64,000 bases of DNA from Peristeroidobacter soli (GTDB lineage Bacteria > Pseudomonadota > Gammaproteobacteria > Steroidobacterales > Steroidobacteraceae), in the NCBI RefSeq assembly GCF_004138485.1, contig NZ_ML142848.1, positions 718,640 through 782,639 on the forward strand, in the 5' to 3' direction. Shown here piece after piece: positions 61,052 to 64,000 of this stretch. The notes beneath the pieces were generated by a model. The model was not told where the DNA came from. It saw only the letters and a list, made by a program, of their open reading frames with translations, and did no database searches. Every line of letters starts with the position of its first letter. Within the stretch, counting starts at the first letter, position 1. The position numbers were made by a program, and so were the translations under genes.

Positions 61052-64000
61052 TCACTGCCCCGACCACGCCGAGTTCCAATCGATGCCCTTGTAGTCATCC
61101 ATCTCCCAATAGAATCGAGTGCGCACTCGTGGATGGTTGCCGATCTCGTTCATGGTCGCCGAGTCGTAGAGCCGGCCGTTGAGCACGGTGTAACGGACCG
61201 AGTTGCTGTTACGAATGTCCTCCAGCGGATTGCGGTCGAGCACGATCAGGTCGGCGAGCTTGCCGACTTCGAGCGAGCCCAGCTGTTTGTCGAAACCGAG
61301 GGTCTTCGCACCGTTCAACGTTGCCGCGCGCAAGATGTGATGATTGCTCATGCCGCCTTGCGCGAGCAGCTGCATCTCCCAGTGCATCGCCAGCCCGGCG
61401 ATCTCGCCGTGCGAACCGACATTGATACGCACGCCGGCGTCATCCAGCTTCTTGACGGAGCGCGACACCGAGCGGAAGCCGATATCCCACAGCTCGTCGG
61501 CCAGGTGAATGCTGGTCATGTTTCGAGCGTAAGCAGGCGCGCCGCTCGGCACCTCGAGCGCCCCGTAAGTCGCGGTGACTTCCTGCGCGAAGGCTTTCAC
61601 CTTGGGATCTTCCCAAGCGCGCTCCCGCGCATAGAGGAAGTTCTCGCCGTACAGCTCGCCGAACGCAACGATCAGCGTCGGGGTGTTCGAGCTGGTGCCG
61701 TGACTCATCAGCTGAATCACGTCGTCGTAATAGTTCGCGACCGGCATGTTGTGTTCGACGTTGCTATGACCGTCGAGCACCATGGAAAGGCTGTTATAGA
61801 AATGGCCCTCGCCTTCCACGTCGACCATGATGCCGGTCTCGCGCCCCGCCTTGACCAGCATCTGCCGTTGCTGACGGCCCGGCTGCTTGTAACTCTTGAT
61901 GAACATGTCGCCGAGCGCCTGCTTGCGTAGCAACGCCTTGTGCGCGTCGTCGTACTTGCGCAGCGGTACATAGTTGAAGTCGGTTTTCTTCGCGCGCCCA
62001 TAGATCGGGCTGCCCGAACCGATCCAGCGCGGACCGACAGTGATGCCGGCGAGATCCGTTTCGCGCGTCTCGTAGTTCGGCAGTTCGCTCGAATAGGGAT
62101 CGAAGTTGGTCGTCACACCGAACGACATCGCGGCATAGCGCGCCGCCTGCTTTTGCGGCATCACGCCGGTTCGATAACAACAGTCGATGTGACCATGCAT
62201 GTCGACCAAGCCCGGCATGATGGTCTTGCCGGCGGCATCGACCACTTTCGCATCGCTGGGAACCGTGACCGAACCGCTCGCGCCGAGGGCAACGATACGA
62301 TTGCCGTCGACGACCACGGTGCCCTGCTCGATCACCTCATCGCCCTTCATCGTGATGATGCGTGCGTTGGTGAACGCGAGCTTGCCCGTGGGCACATCGG
62401 CCGGCACTTTCAGATCGACCTTGGCGTACGGCTGCGGCAAAGCCGTGGAGCTAGCATCTCCGACACGCGCCCGGTACAACGAAGCGCCGAGCGTCCAGTA
62501 CAGCGTCGACGAATCGCTCGACCAGGTCAGCGAATGCCCACCGAGATCGGTCAACGTCCGCACCGGCACCTCGCCGTTGCGAGCGCTGACGGTCAACGGC
62601 GCGCCGATTTCCTGAAATGGCATCACGTAGAACTGCTGCGTCTCGCGGAATGCGATCCACCGCAGATCCGGGCTGACGTGCAGATCCAGCGTATCGGCAT
62701 TGAGTGTGTGTGCGTGCTCTCGCTTGTCCGTGCCATCGGCCGTCACACTGACCAGGGAGTGCAACAGCTCCCCTTTCACTTTCGATGCCTCGATGTAGTA
62801 GATGCGCTGCCCGTCCGGAGAGAACATCGGCAGATCGTCGCCCTCGACAACGAAGCGGCTCTCGCCACCGGCCGCCGGCACGATGTAGATGCCCGGATGC
62901 GTGCCATAGCCGCCCATGTTCTTGTCGGCTTCGTCGATGCGGTACACGACGCGCTTGCCATCAGGCGAGAAGGATGGATTACGAATGACGCCGCGGCTGG
63001 TCGCGATCGCGCGTCCGTTTCGGCCGGCGCTATTGGCGACCTTCAGCGTGCTGCCGCGCTCGTCGTCCCACTCGACGTAGGCGAATGAACGGCCATCGCG
63101 CGAGAACGCCGGATCGAATTCGAACCCGGTGCTCTTGGTCAACCGGGCCGGTGCCGCCGACTCCGATTGAGTCCACAGCCGATCGAGCGCGGTGAACACC
63201 AGACGCGTGCCGTCATTCGACGGCGCGAGTTGTCGCAATGATCGAACCGACACCGAGTCCGGCGCCGGGTTCTGTTCGAAATGCGGTGCTTGAACGATGC
63301 GATGCCTGGCGTGCACGCGAAACGGAATTTCGCTTGCCGTACTGGTCTGTGTGTCGACGTTGTACAGCTTGCCCTTGCCCCAGATGGCAATGTGACGATT
63401 GTCCGGAAACCAGTCGAAGCGCGGGTAATACGCGTTCTGCTGCACGAAGTCGGCGTGCAGGTCGCGATCCAGATCGTCGAACACCGGGGTTTGCGTGCGG
63501 GTCGCGACGTCATAGATGAACAGTACGGTCTTTTCCTTGACGCGCCGGATGAACGCAACCTTCTTGCCGTCGTGCGAGACTTCCGGCGTGGTGGCACTGC
63601 CCCAACCACCCATCAACTCCTCGGTCGCGCCCGATTCGAGCTCGCGCCGCTTGATGACGTAGTTGGGATTCATCGCGTTGACGTAGATATTCGGCTCGAT
63701 GATCCGCTGCGTGTAGTAGACGAACTTGCCATCGGGCGTGAAGCTCGGCTCCTGCACATCGCGGCGATTGCCGGGCATCTCCACCAGCACGGCACCCTTG
63801 CCGCCGCGCATATCGAACAGCCGGATCTCCGAGGCCTTCATCAACTGGAAGGTCGAGTAGGCCTGCACGACGGCGACCGACTCGTCGTTCGGCCCCCACG
63901 TCGGTGCGCCCAGCATGTTGACGGCGTCGTGAGTGATCTGCCGCGCATTCGAGCCATCGACGTTGGAGATCCAGGCGTTGTCGTAGCCGCTCTCATCGCT
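61052..64000 (-). CDS. TolB-like beta-propeller fused to amidohydrolase (5' end beyond window)
   Basis: The last 982 residues of a paralogue of the gene at 57766-61044; the reading frame is open to the right edge. The propeller blades and C-terminal amidohydrolase match throughout: GLVDMHGHIDCCYRTGVMPQ, MFIKSYKQPGRQQRQMLVKA and NVGSHGEIAGLAMHWEMQLL. Its end (GIDWNSAWSGQ) parallels IDWEKSWAEQ in the other copy. The two genes are 7 bp apart and almost certainly one operon. The signal peptide is expected to the right of the window. Confidence 0.88.
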   Translation of the reverse strand, partial: SDESGYDNAWISNVDGSNARQITHDAVNMLGAPTWGPNDESVAVVQAYSTFQLMKASEIRLFDMRGGKGAVLVEMPGNRRDVQEPSFTPDGKFVYYTQRIIEPNIYVNAMNPNYVIKRRELESGATEELMGGWGSATTPEVSHDGKKVAFIRRVKEKTVLFIYDVATRTQTPVFDDLDRDLHADFVQQNAYYPRFDWFPDNRHIAIWGKGKLYNVDTQTSTASEIPFRVHARHRIVQAPHFEQNPAPDSVSVRSLRQLAPSNDGTRLVFTALDRLWTQSESAAPARLTKSTGFEFDPAFSRDGRSFAYVEWDDERGSTLKVANSAGRNGRAIATSRGVIRNPSFSPDGKRVVYRIDEADKNMGGYGTHPGIYIVPAAGGESRFVVEGDDLPMFSPDGQRIYYIEASKVKGELLHSLVSVTADGTDKREHAHTLNADTLDLHVSPDLRWIAFRETQQFYVMPFQEIGAPLTVSARNGEVPVRTLTDLGGHSLTWSSDSSTLYWTLGASLYRARVGDASSTALPQPYAKVDLKVPADVPTGKLAFTNARIITMKGDEVIEQGTVVVDGNRIVALGASGSVTVPSDAKVVDAAGKTIMPGLVDMHGHIDCCYRTGVMPQKQAARYAAMSFGVTTNFDPYSSELPNYETRETDLAGITVGPRWIGSGSPIYGRAKKTDFNYVPLRKYDDAHKALLRKQALGDMFIKSYKQPGRQQRQMLVKAGRETGIMVDVEGEGHFYNSLSMVLDGHSNVEHNMPVANYYDDVIQLMSHGTSSNTPTLIVAFGELYGENFLYARERAWEDPKVKAFAQEVTATYGALEVPSGAPAYARNMTSIHLADELWDIGFRSVSRSVKKLDDAGVRINVGSHGEIAGLAMHWEMQLLAQGGMSNHHILRAATLNGAKTLGFDKQLGSLEVGKLADLIVLDRNPLEDIRNSNSVRYTVLNGRLYDSATMNEIGNHPRVRTRFYWEMDDYKGIDWNSAWSGQ

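Overview
The window is GC-rich, gene-dense chromosomal DNA of a Gram-negative bacterium, most likely a gammaproteobacterium of the Steroidobacter/Xanthomonadales/Nevskiales type. This placement is an inference from four TonB-dependent receptors, three ECF-sigma/FecR pairs, outer-membrane efflux proteins, a CecR/YbhGFSR exporter and an MprF-AcvB pair. About 50 protein-coding genes are supported. I found no rRNA, tRNA, CRISPR array, transposase or phage gene, and no stretch over 300 bases without a gene.

Layout. 1-2.2 kb: the start of a signalling TonB receptor running off the left edge, divergent from its FecI-type sigma factor and FecR regulator. 2.4-7.9 kb: a complete tripartite RND efflux operon (outer-membrane factor, adaptor, pump). 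8.1-15.2 kb: a half-size DMT transporter, a PAP2 phosphatase, an Omp85-like barrel protein and a second signalling TonB receptor, divergent from a second sigma/anti-sigma pair. 15.3-20.5 kb: an aminotransferase-MFS operon, an SDR, a MarR regulator, a thioredoxin-like protein and a small periplasmic protein. 20.6-23.9 kb: MprF and an AcvB-type hydrolase, for making and removing aminoacyl-phosphatidylglycerol.

23.9-32.3 kb looks like a stress or low-oxygen module: universal stress proteins, a zinc alcohol dehydrogenase, an L,D-transpeptidase, a flavodoxin-fold oxidoreductase, three c-type cytochromes, a kinase-ATPase fusion and a CBS protein. Two near-identical upstream elements and one long inverted repeat suggest co-regulation. 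32.3-32.9 kb: a ccdAB toxin-antitoxin pair with a perfect palindromic operator. 33.0-40.3 kb: a CecR-like TetR regulator divergent from a YbhGFSR-type ABC exporter plus its own outer-membrane factor. 40.4-43.7 kb: a GH88/105 glycosidase and a hybrid histidine kinase.

43.8-53.1 kb: a large cell-surface-signalling locus on the minus strand. An amidohydrolase leads, followed by sigma factor, FecR, a TonB receptor with an STN signalling domain, and a closely related receptor without one. Each receptor is preceded by a copy of the same promoter-like element, and each is followed by a hairpin terminator. 53.3-56.5 kb: an outer-membrane barrel and a cupredoxin-like protein, divergent from a LysR regulator. 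56.7-64 kb: a beta-helix protein and two tandem beta-propeller/amidohydrolase fusions, the second cut by the right edge. Together, 44-64 kb reads as a system for taking up and hydrolysing an unidentified amide or peptide-like substrate; that reading is inference.
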